Source: Bifidobacterium bohemicum DSM 22767
GTDB taxonomy: Bacteria > Actinomycetota > Actinomycetes > Actinomycetales > Bifidobacteriaceae
Length of the DNA stretch: 64,000 nt
Direction: 5' to 3'
Assembly: GCF_000741525.1 (NCBI RefSeq)
Contig: NZ_JGYP01000001.1
Span: forward strand, 310,001-374,000
Shown here: positions 19,263 through 28,925 of the stretch, piece by piece
Numbering within the stretch: the first letter of the stretch is position 1
How the letters are laid out: every line of letters starts with the position of its first letter
Notes under the pieces: generated by a model
Databases searched by the model: none
The model's input: only the letters and a program-made list of their open reading frames with translations
Told to the model about the DNA's origin: nothing
Position numbers and translations under genes: made by a program

Positions 19263-20492
19263 ATGGCGAAAACCGTCCTTGTCATCAATGCCGGTTCCAG
19301 CTCTATCAAGTATCAGCTGGTCGACCTCGAGTCCGGCGAGGGTCTCGCCAATGGGTTGGTCGAAAAAATCGGTGAGCCTATTGACGGCCACTACAAGCAT
19401 GAGTTCAACGGAGAGAAGCACGAGCTCGATGAGCCAATCAAGACGCATGCGGACGGTTTGAAGCGTGTTCTCGGTTTCTTTGAGGAGTACGGTCCGAATC
19501 TTCAGGATTCCGGGATCGTCGCCGTCGGTCATCGTGTGGTTCAGGGCGGTTCGATCTTCCCGAAGCCTGCTCTGGTCAATGAGAAGACCATTGCTCAGGT
19601 CAAGGATCTCGCTGTGTTGGCACCGTTGCACAACGGACCCGAGGCCAAGGGTGCGGAAGTCATGGAACAGCTGCTTCCTGATGTGCCGCAGATCTTCGTC
19701 TTCGATTCATCCTTCTTCTTCCAGCTTCCCGAAGAGGCAAGCACCTACGCGCTGAACAAAGAAGTGGCCGAGAAATACAAGATTCGTCGCTACGGCGCCC
19801 ATGGCACGAGCCACGAGTACATCGGCGGCGTTGTACCGGAATTCCTCGGAAGGCCGGCGGAAGGACTCAAGCAGATTGTGCTGCACATCGGCAACGGCGC
19901 TTCGGCTTCCGCTCAGATTTCCGGCCGCCCGATCGACACCTCAATGGGTCTGACCCCGCTTGAAGGGCTCATGATGGGTGGGCGCACCGGCGATATCGAC
20001 CCGGCCGTCGTGTTCCACCTGATCCGTAACGCCCACATGAACGTGGACGAGATCGACGACCTGTTCAACAAGAAGTCCGGCATGATGGGCATGACCGGCT
20101 TTGCGGACATGCGCGAGATCGATCGCCTCATCGGTGAAGGTAACAAAGACGCCATTCTCGCGATGAAGATGTATGTGCACCGTATTGTTGGTTACATCGG
20201 CAACTACACCGCTCAGATGGGCGGCGTGGATGTCATCACCTTCACTGCCGGCGTCGGTGAGAACGATGACAAGGTCCGCGCCCACGTGTGCAAGAAGCTG
20301 GAGCCCTTCGGCGTCAAGCTGGACGAGGAGAAGAACGCGATCCGCTCCAAGCAGCCGCGCATCATCTCCACACCGGACAGCTCCGTGACCATTTGCGTCA
20401 TTCCCACCAACGAGGAACTGGCCATCGCCCACAAGGCCGAAAAAATCGCAAAAGAAGGCAGGGATTCATACGGCAACGTGTTCGAGAAGTAA
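19263..20492 (+). CDS. ackA: Acetate kinase
   Basis: Converts acetyl-phosphate and ADP to acetate and ATP, the energy-yielding end of the bifid shunt. 409 residues with VLVINAGSSSIKYQLVD, VGHRVVQGG, VLHIGNGASASA, TSMGLTPLEGLMMGGRTGDIDP and FTAGVGEND. The ATG at 19263 is right before MAKTVLVINAG and has GGAGG upstream; the in-frame start at 19209 would add 18 unconserved residues. Third on the plus strand after xfp and pta, but with its own leader and terminators on both sides. Confidence 0.97.
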   Translation: MAKTVLVINAGSSSIKYQLVDLESGEGLANGLVEKIGEPIDGHYKHEFNGEKHELDEPIKTHADGLKRVLGFFEEYGPNLQDSGIVAVGHRVVQGGSIFPKPALVNEKTIAQVKDLAVLAPLHNGPEAKGAEVMEQLLPDVPQIFVFDSSFFFQLPEEASTYALNKEVAEKYKIRRYGAHGTSHEYIGGVVPEFLGRPAEGLKQIVLHIGNGASASAQISGRPIDTSMGLTPLEGLMMGGRTGDIDPAVVFHLIRNAHMNVDEIDDLFNKKSGMMGMTGFADMREIDRLIGEGNKDAILAMKMYVHRIVGYIGNYTAQMGGVDVITFTAGVGENDDKVRAHVCKKLEPFGVKLDEEKNAIRSKQPRIISTPDSSVTICVIPTNEELAIAHKAEKIAKEGRDSYGNVFEK

Positions 20493-20507
20493 ATAAGCTC
20501 GAATAGG

Positions 20508-20560
20508 AAAAGCGGTCTTTTCTTGATTAGTCACAATCACGAAAAGACCGCTTTTGTTTT
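20508..20560 (+). terminator. Intrinsic terminator after ackA
   Basis: A perfect 15-bp stem (20508-20522 with 20541-20555), an 18-nt loop and a following GTTTTTAA. It lies between ackA and the convergent aroA, and its A/T flanks could work in both directions. Confidence 0.85.
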
Positions 20561-20667
20561 TAAGGGCATCGCCCCGTCAAATCGATAACGAAAGATGAAC
20601 CGTGATCTCCGAGGTTCTCAACACCCAAAAATCCCACGAATCAGAATAATCCGGATAACTGCGAATT

Positions 20668-22176
20668 TCAACGCAGCATCGCGCTCCACATGCCCGTGAA
20701 ATCGGGTAATGTCTTACGTGTTGTACCCACGTTTCGAATGCGTGTCCCCGGCACCTTCAATCCGATCATGGCCGCGAAAGTGGCCATGCGGTGGTCGGCG
20801 TAGGTCTCCATCGTTTCGCCATGCAAACGGTCAAGGGTCGCGGGGATTATGCGCAAACCATCAGGCAGTTCCTCCGCACCGGCGCCAATACGGGTAATCT
20901 CAGTGACCAGAGCGGCGAGCCGATTCGTTTCATGACCACGTAAATGGCCGATGCCCACCAGTTCGCTGGGTTCATCAGCGAGTGTGGCCAGTGCGGCGAT
21001 GCTTGGGGCAATCTCCCCCGCGGCCGCCAAGTCAAAACCGTCTCCAAGCCCATGAATCGGGCCGCTCATCGATACCGTCAACAGCCCATGTGCGCCAGAC
21101 GAATCGTTGCCGGCCAAACCATCCGTCCCGCCGTCATCATTACCCGTCAATGGCCGACCGTCCAACGACACCGTGGCCCCCATTCTGGTCAGGATGCCAG
21201 GCAACAAGGCTCCGGGCTGGGTACTGGACACAGGCCAGTCTGGCACACTGACCGAGCCACCGGCAATCATCGCCGCACCAAGGAACGGTGCGGCGTTCGA
21301 CAGATCCGGCTCAACGACGACGCCCTGCGGCAACTGAATCGGCTTTGCGGCCACCACCCACCGCCCCGGTTGCGGCATGCGTATCGAACCGCCTGCGGTC
21401 TCCACATCAGCCATGGTCATGCGAATGTGCGGCAGACTCGGCAGGCTTTCACCGGTGTGCCGAAGCTCCAGCCCATATGGCAGCCGCGAACCGATGAGCA
21501 ACAGACTTGATATGAACTGTGACGAGGCTGAAGCGTCAATGGACACTCGTGTGATGCCGGCCGCCAGCCCACCCTTACTGTCCCCGGAAACATCATCGTT
21601 CGACGGCGGAATGATCGTGAAAGGCAGAAAACCCGGCTTCCCCTCATATCGCACACGCGCCCCCAGCTGTTCCAGCCCGTCAAGCACCGGATGCATCGGA
21701 CGCGCGTAAGCCTGTTCGTCGCCGTCGAAATGTACCGGCCCATCAGCGAACAAGGCCAACGAAGGCACAAACCGCATCACTGTACCAGCTAATCCGCAAT
21801 ATACCGTCACGTCACCACGAAAACGCCCACTGACCGGCGGAGTGACGGTTGCCAGAGTGTCGTCATTGGGATCATATTCAATACCGACCCCCAGTCCACG
21901 CAACGCAGCGGCCATCAAATCCGTATCCCTCGAGCGCAGCAAGCCATGTAAAGTCACCGGTTCACGACCCAAGGCGGCTATGATCAGGTACCGGTTTGAC
22001 AACGACTTGCTGCCAGGCACGTCGACCGTCGCGTTCAACGGGCCGCTTGCCACGGGAGCGGGCCACGGGTCAGCGAGTTGAGCCGTAGTCTTAGAGCCAC
22101 CCTGACGACGAAGGTCGCAATGTGAATCTTTGCGACCATTGGTCGCTTGGTAGATAGCCTCATTGGTCATGGTCAT
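20668..22176 (-). CDS. aroA: 3-phosphoshikimate 1-carboxyvinyltransferase (EPSP synthase)
   Basis: Shikimate-pathway step that joins shikimate-3-P and PEP. About 502 residues. After a 45-residue N-terminal extension it shows VDVPGSKSLSNRYLI, CGLAGTVMRF, RPMHPVLDGLEQLGARV, SSQFISSLLL and YADHRMATFAAMIGLKVPG. A Gly/Asp-rich insert near the TGNDDGGTDGLAGND segment makes it longer than usual. The start is unclear: GTG 22191, ATG 22176 and ATG 22170 are in frame and none has a ribosome binding site. A TATATA sequence at 22194-22199 could be a -10 box, which would leave a very short leader. Confidence 0.93.
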   Translation of the reverse strand: MTMTNEAIYQATNGRKDSHCDLRRQGGSKTTAQLADPWPAPVASGPLNATVDVPGSKSLSNRYLIIAALGREPVTLHGLLRSRDTDLMAAALRGLGVGIEYDPNDDTLATVTPPVSGRFRGDVTVYCGLAGTVMRFVPSLALFADGPVHFDGDEQAYARPMHPVLDGLEQLGARVRYEGKPGFLPFTIIPPSNDDVSGDSKGGLAAGITRVSIDASASSQFISSLLLIGSRLPYGLELRHTGESLPSLPHIRMTMADVETAGGSIRMPQPGRWVVAAKPIQLPQGVVVEPDLSNAAPFLGAAMIAGGSVSVPDWPVSSTQPGALLPGILTRMGATVSLDGRPLTGNDDGGTDGLAGNDSSGAHGLLTVSMSGPIHGLGDGFDLAAAGEIAPSIAALATLADEPSELVGIGHLRGHETNRLAALVTEITRIGAGAEELPDGLRIIPATLDRLHGETMETYADHRMATFAAMIGLKVPGTRIRNVGTTRKTLPDFTGMWSAMLR

Positions 22177-22371
22177 CGAGTCTAGTGCCACTTATATACA
22201 GAATGACTACGGCGACAGAGATCAACCCGCGCCATGGCCGGAACGACGCCAGCTGCCGGAATACGCGACATGTGTCCCAGAAAACAAAAACAAAAACGAA
22301 AAACGTTTATGGTCCGCACTACGGCATATCCTTTTGACTGCCGACAGTAATGCATTGCAGATTTTGACACG

Positions 22372-23030
22372 ATGGGGGTCAGTCAGACGGCTATGACGTT
22401 CAACAATGATATGCGCAACGAGCAGACCAAGACCGCAATGGCCACATCACATGATGACGCGCCCTCCCGTAAAAGGATGCCCCTTCATGCCCGGCGTAGC
22501 GCTCCGCATCTACCGTATGTGTGGAAGCTTATAGTGGCCGTAACAATAGCCATGATTCTCGTACTTGTCGGAACAATCGGAGGCGTCGCATGGTGGCGTA
22601 TGAGTCGCCAGAACCCACATGATCCATACCGGCAATTCCAAACCACCTCTGTCAAGCCCGCGAATTCGACGAGCGAGGGCGCCCTTCCTGCATATACCCC
22701 TGCCGAGTATAATCACAAAGCTCCGACCGTCGAAATCTACGTCGACTTCCTATGCCCGACGTGCGGTGAACTCAGCCGTCGACTTGACCCGACTCTCCTG
22801 AAAATGCAGCGGGCCAGGCAGATCAACCTGCAATTCCATCTCATCAACTTCCTTGATTCGGCAACCACCAAACATTATTCAACCCGCTCCGCCAGCGCCT
22901 TGGCGATGTCGCCGATCGCTTCGATGCCCTCATCGGCATCGACGGCAGCAAAGTCGGAGACTTGAATACACTGCCATCGCTCGGTTCTCAAGGCAAACCA
23001 CACGGCATGCACGAAACCAACAACCGTTAA
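22372..23030 (+). pseudogene. DsbA-like membrane-anchored thioredoxin, frameshifted
   Basis: An N-terminal basic region and one membrane helix (about residues 52-75) are followed by the start of a DsbA/thioredoxin domain with EIYVDFLCPTCGEL (CPTC active site). The normal frame then drifts after HYSTRSASALA. Reading continues in another frame (DVADRFDALIGIDGSKVGDL) to TAA 23030. The domain is about 80-100 residues short and lacks the cis-Pro region, so both a frameshift and a deletion are likely. It would have been an exported thiol oxidoreductase; the loss looks recent because the rest is clean. It is convergent to the copper ATPase. Confidence 0.65.
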
Positions 23031-23105
23031 GGTCGGACCGACAGGGTGCAGGCAACCATGGAGTCAGTGATGCCCTCACCCTGCGAAAATGGTTCGCCGA
23101 ACGAT

Positions 23106-23276
23106 TCAGTCCGCGTATTTGGCGGGATCCTTGGCGAAGTTCTCGGCACAACCGGCACTGCAGAAGTAGTAGGTCCTCCCGTTGTGCTCCTGGCTACCGG
23201 CGGCCGACTCCGGGTCGATGGTCATCCCGCACACCGGGTCTTTGACCTTGTTGCCGTTGTTCATATCCATATCCAT
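23106..23276 (-). CDS. Possible internally initiated YHS-domain protein
   Basis: Within the 3' end of the ATPase gene, in the same frame, AAAGGA (23283-23288) stands 6 nt before ATG 23276. This would yield a free 56-residue YHS protein beginning [21 protein letters not shown] domains bind metal through their Cys residues and often accompany copper and mercury ATPases as separate small proteins. The ribosome binding site codons (Lys-Gly-Thr-Thr) would also be read in the fusion. Seen: the site and frame. Inferred: dual expression, or a relic of a former gene boundary. Confidence 0.4.
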   Translation of the reverse strand: MDMDMNNGNKVKDPVCGMTIDPESAAGSQEHNGRTYYFCSAGCAENFAKDPAKYAD

Positions 23277-25598
23277 AGTGGTTCCTTTCGTTGATTGACC
23301 ATATTTGGCTGGCGCATCCGAAGATGCGCCAACGGATGATACCGACCGTGCTTGCGTGGTCTGCACTGAGTCTGGCTCGGCAGGAAGGGATTCTGCGGGC
23401 GATGGGTCGCCTTCCTGTGGGGATTGTGCGTCAAGCTCGACATGCCGTTCATGCCGCTTGAACCTGACTCTGCGAGGCTTGACGGCGTTAGGGTCAAAAG
23501 CGCGCAGACGATTGGCGTTGAGCACGACCGAAAGCGAGGAGAACGCCATGGCCGCACCCGCAATCATGGGGTTGAGCATGACATGCCAGATCGGATAGAG
23601 CGCCCCGGCCGCGACCGGGATGCCCAATGCGTTGTAGCCGAAGGCAAAGCCGAGGTTCTGCGATATGTTACGCATGGCCGCACGCGAAAGGTCGACGCTT
23701 GAGACGACACCCATGAGCGAGCCGGAGACCAAGGTCACGTCAGCCGATTCGATGGCGACATCGGTGCCGGTGCCGATCGCGAAACCTATGTCGGCTGCCG
23801 CGAGCGCCGGAGCGTCGTTGATTCCGTCGCCCACCATCGCGACCATCCTGCCTTCATTTCGCAAGTCAACTATCCGCTCGGCCTTGTGTTCCGGGCGCAC
23901 GCCCGCAATCACTCGATCGACACCGACCTGTCCGCCCACGGCTTTGGAGGTCGTTTGGTTGTCTCCGGTAAGCATCACGATATTGAGACCCCGTTGTTTG
24001 AGTTCTGCGATTGCTTTAGCCGAGTCAGGCTTAACCATATCAGCCACCGCGAGCACCGCGACGGCTGCGCCGTCGACGGCCACGACGACCGGAGTCTTGC
24101 CTTCATCGGCAAGCCGGTCAAGCACCTCGGAAGCAGTGAAAATGACACCCGAACCGGTGATGAACGCTTCGTTGCCCACGAGAATCCGCCGCCCTTCGAC
24201 TTGCGCCGAAAGTCCGGAACCCGCAGTTGCCTGGAACGACGAGGGCTGCCCAATATCGAGGTTACGTTGTTTCGCGGCCTCCATGATGGCCTGAGCAAGA
24301 GGATGTTCCGAAAGGCTCTCCGCCGAAGCCACAATTCTCAGTATGTGATTTTCCTTCTCCTGCCGTTTTGCATCGCCATGCCGACCAGAAGGTCCATCGG
24401 CGGGATCGAGCATCACCACATCGGTCAGTTCCGGCTTCCCGCGCGTGATGGTGCCGGTCTTGTCCATCACGACCGTATCGATCCTACGAGTGTTCTGCAA
24501 CGCCTCGGCCGAACGGAACAGAACGCCGAAGCGAGCCGCTTTGCCCGTCGAGATCGTTACGGAGAGCGGCGTCGCGATTCCCAAGGCGCACGGGCAGGCG
24601 ATCACCAGCACCGCCACCGCCGAGACCAGGCCGTGCACTCCACGAGGCGCGGGCCCTATCAGCCACCAGATAGCAAAAGTCCAGATCGCCACGATAATGA
24701 CGCCCGGCACAAAAAATCCGGATATTTTATCCGCCAACCGTTGGATGGGAGCCTTGGAGGTCTGCGCAGTACGCACCAGGTCGATAATCTGGGCGAGGAC
24801 CGTATCCGAACCGACCCTCGTGACCCGATACCGGAACGCGCCTGTGGTGTTGATGGTCGCCCCGGTGACCGTGTCACCCTCATGTTTCGTTACGGGCATG
24901 GACTCCCCCGTAATCATTGATTCATCGACGCTGGAGACGCCGGCGACCACCACACCATCCACCGGCAGTTTCTCGCCCGGACGTATCACGACGATATCTC
25001 CGGGTTTCACCTTCTCCGCGTCAATCGCTACTTCCGTGCCGTCGCGCACCACACGTGCGGTTCGCGGTTTGAGCCCGATCAACGCCCGGATCGATTCGCC
25101 GGTGCCCAGACGCGCACGAGCCTCCAGAAGCTGACCTACGAGCATCAGAGAGATAATGGTTCCGACGGATTCATAATATGGTTCCCTCGCCATCGCGGGT
25201 AAAAGCTCCGGCACCGCGGTGACCGCCAGACTGTAGCCGTAGGAAGCGGCGGTGCCAAGCGCCACCAGCGAGTTCATCTCGGGCGAACGATGCACGAGCG
25301 CAAGCCAACCGGTTCGATGGATTGGCCAACCGGAATAGAACATGACAGGGGTGATCAATGCCAGCTGAACCCACGGATTGGTCATGAAATCAATGACACC
25401 CATCGGCACGAACGTTCTGAGCCACATGCCGAACATCGCAAAGACGAAAACCGGCACCGTGAACACGACCGCCACCACCAACCTGCGAATCAACGCCTTG
25501 ATCTCACGGCGGCGCTCCGAATCGCCGTCATCATCGGCAAGATTCGCAGTCCTGGCGTTTTGGAGCGCCTCGTCGGTCCTTTTCATCGTTTCAATCAT
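23106..25598 (-). CDS. copA: Copper-transporting P-type ATPase with C-terminal YHS domain
   Basis: A P1B-type ATPase of 830 residues that exports copper. Membrane helices start near residue 38; there is no N-terminal CxxC metal-binding domain. Visible motifs are the intramembrane [14 protein letters not shown], the phosphorylation site [14 protein letters not shown], the HP motif SLSEHPLAQ, the [12 protein letters not shown] nucleotide region, [11 protein letters not shown], and the last-helix YNALGIP and [13 protein letters not shown] disordered linker then leads to a YHS domain (DPVCGM...[12 protein letters not shown]). YHS is usually N-terminal or a separate protein. An internal start with its own ribosome binding site lies just before it (23276). 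ATG 25598 follows AAGGTG. Upstream lie the cupredoxin and divergent csoR. Confidence 0.93.
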   Translation of the reverse strand: MIETMKRTDEALQNARTANLADDDGDSERRREIKALIRRLVVAVVFTVPVFVFAMFGMWLRTFVPMGVIDFMTNPWVQLALITPVMFYSGWPIHRTGWLALVHRSPEMNSLVALGTAASYGYSLAVTAVPELLPAMAREPYYESVGTIISLMLVGQLLEARARLGTGESIRALIGLKPRTARVVRDGTEVAIDAEKVKPGDIVVIRPGEKLPVDGVVVAGVSSVDESMITGESMPVTKHEGDTVTGATINTTGAFRYRVTRVGSDTVLAQIIDLVRTAQTSKAPIQRLADKISGFFVPGVIIVAIWTFAIWWLIGPAPRGVHGLVSAVAVLVIACPCALGIATPLSVTISTGKAARFGVLFRSAEALQNTRRIDTVVMDKTGTITRGKPELTDVVMLDPADGPSGRHGDAKRQEKENHILRIVASAESLSEHPLAQAIMEAAKQRNLDIGQPSSFQATAGSGLSAQVEGRRILVGNEAFITGSGVIFTASEVLDRLADEGKTPVVVAVDGAAVAVLAVADMVKPDSAKAIAELKQRGLNIVMLTGDNQTTSKAVGGQVGVDRVIAGVRPEHKAERIVDLRNEGRMVAMVGDGINDAPALAAADIGFAIGTGTDVAIESADVTLVSGSLMGVVSSVDLSRAAMRNISQNLGFAFGYNALGIPVAAGALYPIWHVMLNPMIAGAAMAFSSLSVVLNANRLRAFDPNAVKPRRVRFKRHERHVELDAQSPQEGDPSPAESLPAEPDSVQTTQARSVSSVGASSDAPAKYGQSTKGTTMDMDMNNGNKVKDPVCGMTIDPESAAGSQEHNGRTYYFCSAGCAENFAKDPAKYAD

Positions 25599-25778
25599 CC
25601 GTTCACCTTACATTCGCCGCATCACCGGCCCCGTTCGTCTGCGCGACCATCGAACCGGAACCCTCAGATAGAACCGAATGATGGGCGGGGAGTCGAAATT
25701 CTCATCGTTCCATTTATCATTTGAATTTTTATTTTAAAAGCGCTCACAGCTCGAAAGCAACGCCACCAGAAAACCAGT

Positions 25779-26153
25779 TCACCCTTTGGCCACGACCCGC
25801 ACCAGGCCGTGCAGCATGTTCATGCCGCACGCGTATGGGATCTCGCCGGGTTTGCTTGGAGTGAACTCGACACTCGTGGTCTGGAAGGCCGGAAGGGTGC
25901 GGTCGATGCCCAGATCGCTGAACACCACATGGGACGAGCATTCACCATCCTCCTGGCGATCGAATTCGAGCCGCACGGGCGAGCCGGCCTGAACTTCGAC
26001 AACCTGCGGGCTGTAGCCTCCCTTGACCACGATATGCGCAACCTGCACGGCTCCTTGGCGGTTCGCCGCAGCAGCTTTACGCGGCGCGAAGAAATACCAT
26101 ACGATCGCCGCCGTGAGCACGACGGCGATGATCACGACCACGATATTGCCCAT
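25779..26153 (-). CDS. Membrane-anchored cupredoxin-domain protein
   Basis: 124 residues: one N-terminal membrane helix, then a cupredoxin fold (QVAHIVVKGGYSPQVVEVQAG). Copper ligands are visible: His in SSHVVF, and Cys and Met in YACGMNMLHG. It probably binds copper on the outer face of the membrane and hands it to, or scavenges it near, the ATPase. GGAGG precedes GTG 26156 and ATG 26153; I used the ATG. Same strand as copA, 180 nt upstream of it, divergent from csoR across the CsoR-like operator, so likely copper-induced. Confidence 0.85.
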   Translation of the reverse strand: MGNIVVVIIAVVLTAAIVWYFFAPRKAAAANRQGAVQVAHIVVKGGYSPQVVEVQAGSPVRLEFDRQEDGECSSHVVFSDLGIDRTLPAFQTTSVEFTPSKPGEIPYACGMNMLHGLVRVVAKG

Positions 26154-26216
26154 CACGCAATCCTCCCCTCAACCTCGCATCAATAACGTACAACCTTTTC
26201 ATCTACCCTACGAACA

Positions 26217-26233
26217 ATACCCCCCTAGGGTAT
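26217..26233. promoter_or_regulatory. CsoR operator candidate
   Basis: ATACCC-CCCTA-GGGTAT, a perfect 6-5-6 inverted repeat between the divergent cupredoxin-copA and csoR units. It has the ATACCC...GGGTAT pattern typical of CsoR sites. TATACT (26231-26236), a possible -10 box for csoR, overlaps the right half, so bound CsoR would block the promoter. Confidence 0.75.
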
Positions 26234-26371
26234 ACTGTGTCAAGATGTAACGCTTCAGGTAAAACAAGGAGACAGACGGCACGGCAGCATGCAATACGCC
26301 ACGAAATGGCTGCCGGGTATCATCCCAACCACGACCGGACTGCCTACGGCACAGCAAATCGGAGGTTTCGA

Positions 26372-26872
26372 ATGGCCAAAAACATCAACAGCCGCAATGG
26401 AATAAAGCCCACGCGCAAGAAGTCGGGCACCACTCAGATCGACACCACCGCCGGTCGGCCGCGCTCTGCCGCTTCAGACGTGAACATTCGCCCGCACGGC
26501 GGCAACGCACAAACGCAGCGAAACGCGACCGGAACCAAAAACACGGACGGTCTTCACGTTCATGATTCAAGCGATGACCTCACCTGCACCCACGTGGGTT
26601 ACGTCCACGACAAACGCAAACTCATGGCCCGCATGCGCCGCGTCGAAGGCCAGGTACACGCCATCACCTCGATGATCGAGAGTGACACGTACTGCGTCGA
26701 CGTGCTCACCCAGATCGCCGCGTCGACCAGCGCCCTCAAATCGGCGGCGCTCATTCTGCTCGAAGACCATCTCAACAGTTGCGTGGCTTGCGCCGCCGCC
26801 CAAGGCGGTCCTGTGGCCGACGAAAAAATGGACGAGGCCATCGCCGCCATCACCCGCCTGGTCAAATCCTGA
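26372..26872 (+). CDS. csoR: Copper-sensing repressor CsoR
   Basis: A DUF156-type all-alpha repressor of 166 residues. The conserved core starts at about residue 80 (KRKLMARMRRVEGQVHAITSMIE). All three Cu(I) ligands are present: Cys in SDTYCVDVL, and His and Cys in LEDHLNSCV. The N-terminal 75 residues are polar, with a His-rich stretch (LHVHDSSDDLTCTH), an extension most CsoRs lack. ATG 26372 follows GGAGG; the in-frame GTG at 26237 is less likely. This leaves a leader of about 130 nt after the operator. It is expected to repress itself and the divergent copper genes until Cu(I) binds. Confidence 0.92.
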   Translation: MAKNINSRNGIKPTRKKSGTTQIDTTAGRPRSAASDVNIRPHGGNAQTQRNATGTKNTDGLHVHDSSDDLTCTHVGYVHDKRKLMARMRRVEGQVHAITSMIESDTYCVDVLTQIAASTSALKSAALILLEDHLNSCVACAAAQGGPVADEKMDEAIAAITRLVKS

Positions 26873-27092
26873 ACCATGTCTGTTCGCACATACCGCGCTC
26901 GAAACCACCGAATCGTCCATTATATCTATTTCACACGAGGCGTGAGGTCATTTTATTAAAGGAAAATAAATAATGTTCGTAAAAGGGAAAACCAGAATGA
27001 AATTAAAAATATATGGCTAGGCTTCAATTCGAGTTGTATAGTTAGTTATTGTCATTGTAATAATCGTGTTTCAGAGTCGAAGGCTTCAATCA

Positions 27093-28391
27093 ATGAATCA
27101 TTTAGACAGGGCACTAAAATATTCTATTGCAATATCGACCTTGCCTTTCGGCAAATCAGGGTTACTTGAAGAAAGTCAAATTGGAATGGATGCTCTTTCC
27201 TTGTGTTTGACAAGTCCATACATTGATTGCGAGGATGAAAAGTTAACGAAAGAATTGGCAGAATTCTTTGAAGCCGAAACGGTCGACAACCAGAATCAAG
27301 AGAATATCCTGTGTTTAAATTGGAATGTAAGCACTAGTGTTAAATACAGTCTCACGGGTTCAACGATAAAACTACACGCATTAAAGACCGGAAAATTCGC
27401 CAATCTAATAAACATGATGTCTTTCGAAGCAGATGATCGACAAAAATGGTTTTTGCAGAACACACATTCTTTGGGCATTCCATTCATCGACTCAGGCAGA
27501 CATAAGGTGGGATGGGTAGCAACTATTACCGATAGCGAGGCAGGACACCCAAAGCCTGTAATTGCAGTGTCTTCCAGTTCTCAGAACCCTAAAGCAATAG
27601 AGGCAAAGCTTCGTAAAGATAAAAAATGGGATTTTGAAATAGGCGTTGGTGATATGTACGCCGCAGGAGGACAGGATGTACCGAATGATCATTTTATTAT
27701 CCTCAAGTCCGATCAAAAAAGCAACAATATTCCAGACCGTATTAAATCTAATTCTGGATGTGTTCTCTGCAACGACCAAGAAACAACCGTAGAACATATC
27801 ACGCCTAGATGGCTAGTCGAACTTTTAAAAGTGAAACCATATACAAGTAGTCTTCTGTGCAAAGAACATAATACAAATCTGTTAGGGGATAATATCGAAA
27901 TACCCATAAGCAAAGCATATAAAAAGGGAGAACTGCTCAGCCACTGTAATATCGAAAAGTTCAAGTTTTGGTGCGTAAAAACTGCTCTTCTCCTCTCTTA
28001 CGCTGAGGGAGTTCGAATTCCCGAATCATGGATGCAAGCAATAGGAAAGTTGAAAATACCTGAAAACTTTATAGTTTTTTGTGCGGATAAACCAGCAGAA
28101 AACGGAACAGGTTATTCCGCAGGGATAAGTTTTTTCAATGGGGCAAGAACTAAAAAACAATATTATCTCGTTACGTTTATGTGTTCTGGAATACAGTTTT
28201 GCGTTATCCACTTACCAAAAGACAAACAAACAGAAAGCTTGAAGGAATCAATCTTACAATACATAAGTGCATCTGGATTTGTCGAAGAAGTTCAATTACA
28301 CCTAGGACTAATGGAAAGAATGACCGGAAACCCAATGAAATTTGATGCGACCAACAAAGTTGCCACGACTTCTTTCACATCTAGGCAATGA
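27093..28391 (+). CDS. HNH-motif protein of unknown function
   Basis: 432 residues, AT-rich and very different in base use from its neighbours, so probably acquired. The central part has a zinc-finger-type HNH motif: GCVLCN, 10 or so residues later EHITPRW, then LLCKEHNTNLLG, resembling HNH_5-type nuclease domains (CxxC ... EHI ... CxxH.xN). The N-terminal 220 residues and the C-terminal 150 match nothing I recognise. ATG 27093 follows GAAGG; GTG 27066 is also open. It stands alone at the left edge of the accessory island. An orphan nuclease of a defence or mobile element is a reasonable guess, not shown by the sequence. Confidence 0.65.
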   Translation: MNHLDRALKYSIAISTLPFGKSGLLEESQIGMDALSLCLTSPYIDCEDEKLTKELAEFFEAETVDNQNQENILCLNWNVSTSVKYSLTGSTIKLHALKTGKFANLINMMSFEADDRQKWFLQNTHSLGIPFIDSGRHKVGWVATITDSEAGHPKPVIAVSSSSQNPKAIEAKLRKDKKWDFEIGVGDMYAAGGQDVPNDHFIILKSDQKSNNIPDRIKSNSGCVLCNDQETTVEHITPRWLVELLKVKPYTSSLLCKEHNTNLLGDNIEIPISKAYKKGELLSHCNIEKFKFWCVKTALLLSYAEGVRIPESWMQAIGKLKIPENFIVFCADKPAENGTGYSAGISFFNGARTKKQYYLVTFMCSGIQFCVIHLPKDKQTESLKESILQYISASGFVEEVQLHLGLMERMTGNPMKFDATNKVATTSFTSRQ

Positions 28392-28477
28392 GCAAAACTC
28401 ACCAATGAGAACCCTAATAGTTAATTCATAGGCCATTCTGGATAGGTCCTTCAACTTGTCTAGATTTTCAACCATTT

Positions 28478-28925
28478 GTTTGCCGATAATGAAAAGTAAG
28501 CCTCCATGGGCTTTCAAGGCCGGTCCATACGTTGCAGATGGGGGTGTCGTTGTCTCGGCCGAAGGCGAGGTAGCCGGTTGAAGGTTTGGGCCGGTTGCGA
28601 CTGGATGTCCGAGAGCGATATATCCAACCCTTTAGCATCCTTGGCGAAGTATTGCCTTAGTTTCTCAGTGCGATCCGGGCTGTCGGTGACGTAGTCGGCA
28701 AGTGCCTTGGGCGCTATCCGCTCGCACACCTGCTCAGGCTCCAGGACTGGGACGGCATGGCTCTTCTTTCTGTATTCGGTTTTCGGCATATCGATACCGA
28801 TGGTCTGGGAGGCCGGACGTGTCTCCTGTTGGCGGATGCCGGCAGGCCAAAGGCATCGCAAGCAGGCCCACAACGATAATCGTGCCAAGCGCAGCCAGCG
28901 CCAGTTTTCGTTTCCTGTCGAACAT
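28478..28925 (-). pseudogene. Small membrane protein of a conjugative element, frameshifted
   Basis: It starts MFDRKRKLALAALGTIIVVG (one membrane helix) and continues in a second frame (SQTIGIDMPKTEYRKKSHAV...VCERIAPKALADYVTDSP) and a third (STGYLAFGRDNDTPICNVW) to TGA 28478. Two frameshifts, near 28845 and 28585, break it. Conjugative elements often place such an anchored accessory protein after the CHAP gene, as here. A related remnant lies at 36185-36415. Confidence 0.55.

Noticed and set aside
28308..28517. 69-codon minus-strand frame at the end of the HNH gene
   Set aside because: Antisense to the HNH gene and partly covers the broken small-membrane-protein gene in a different frame.
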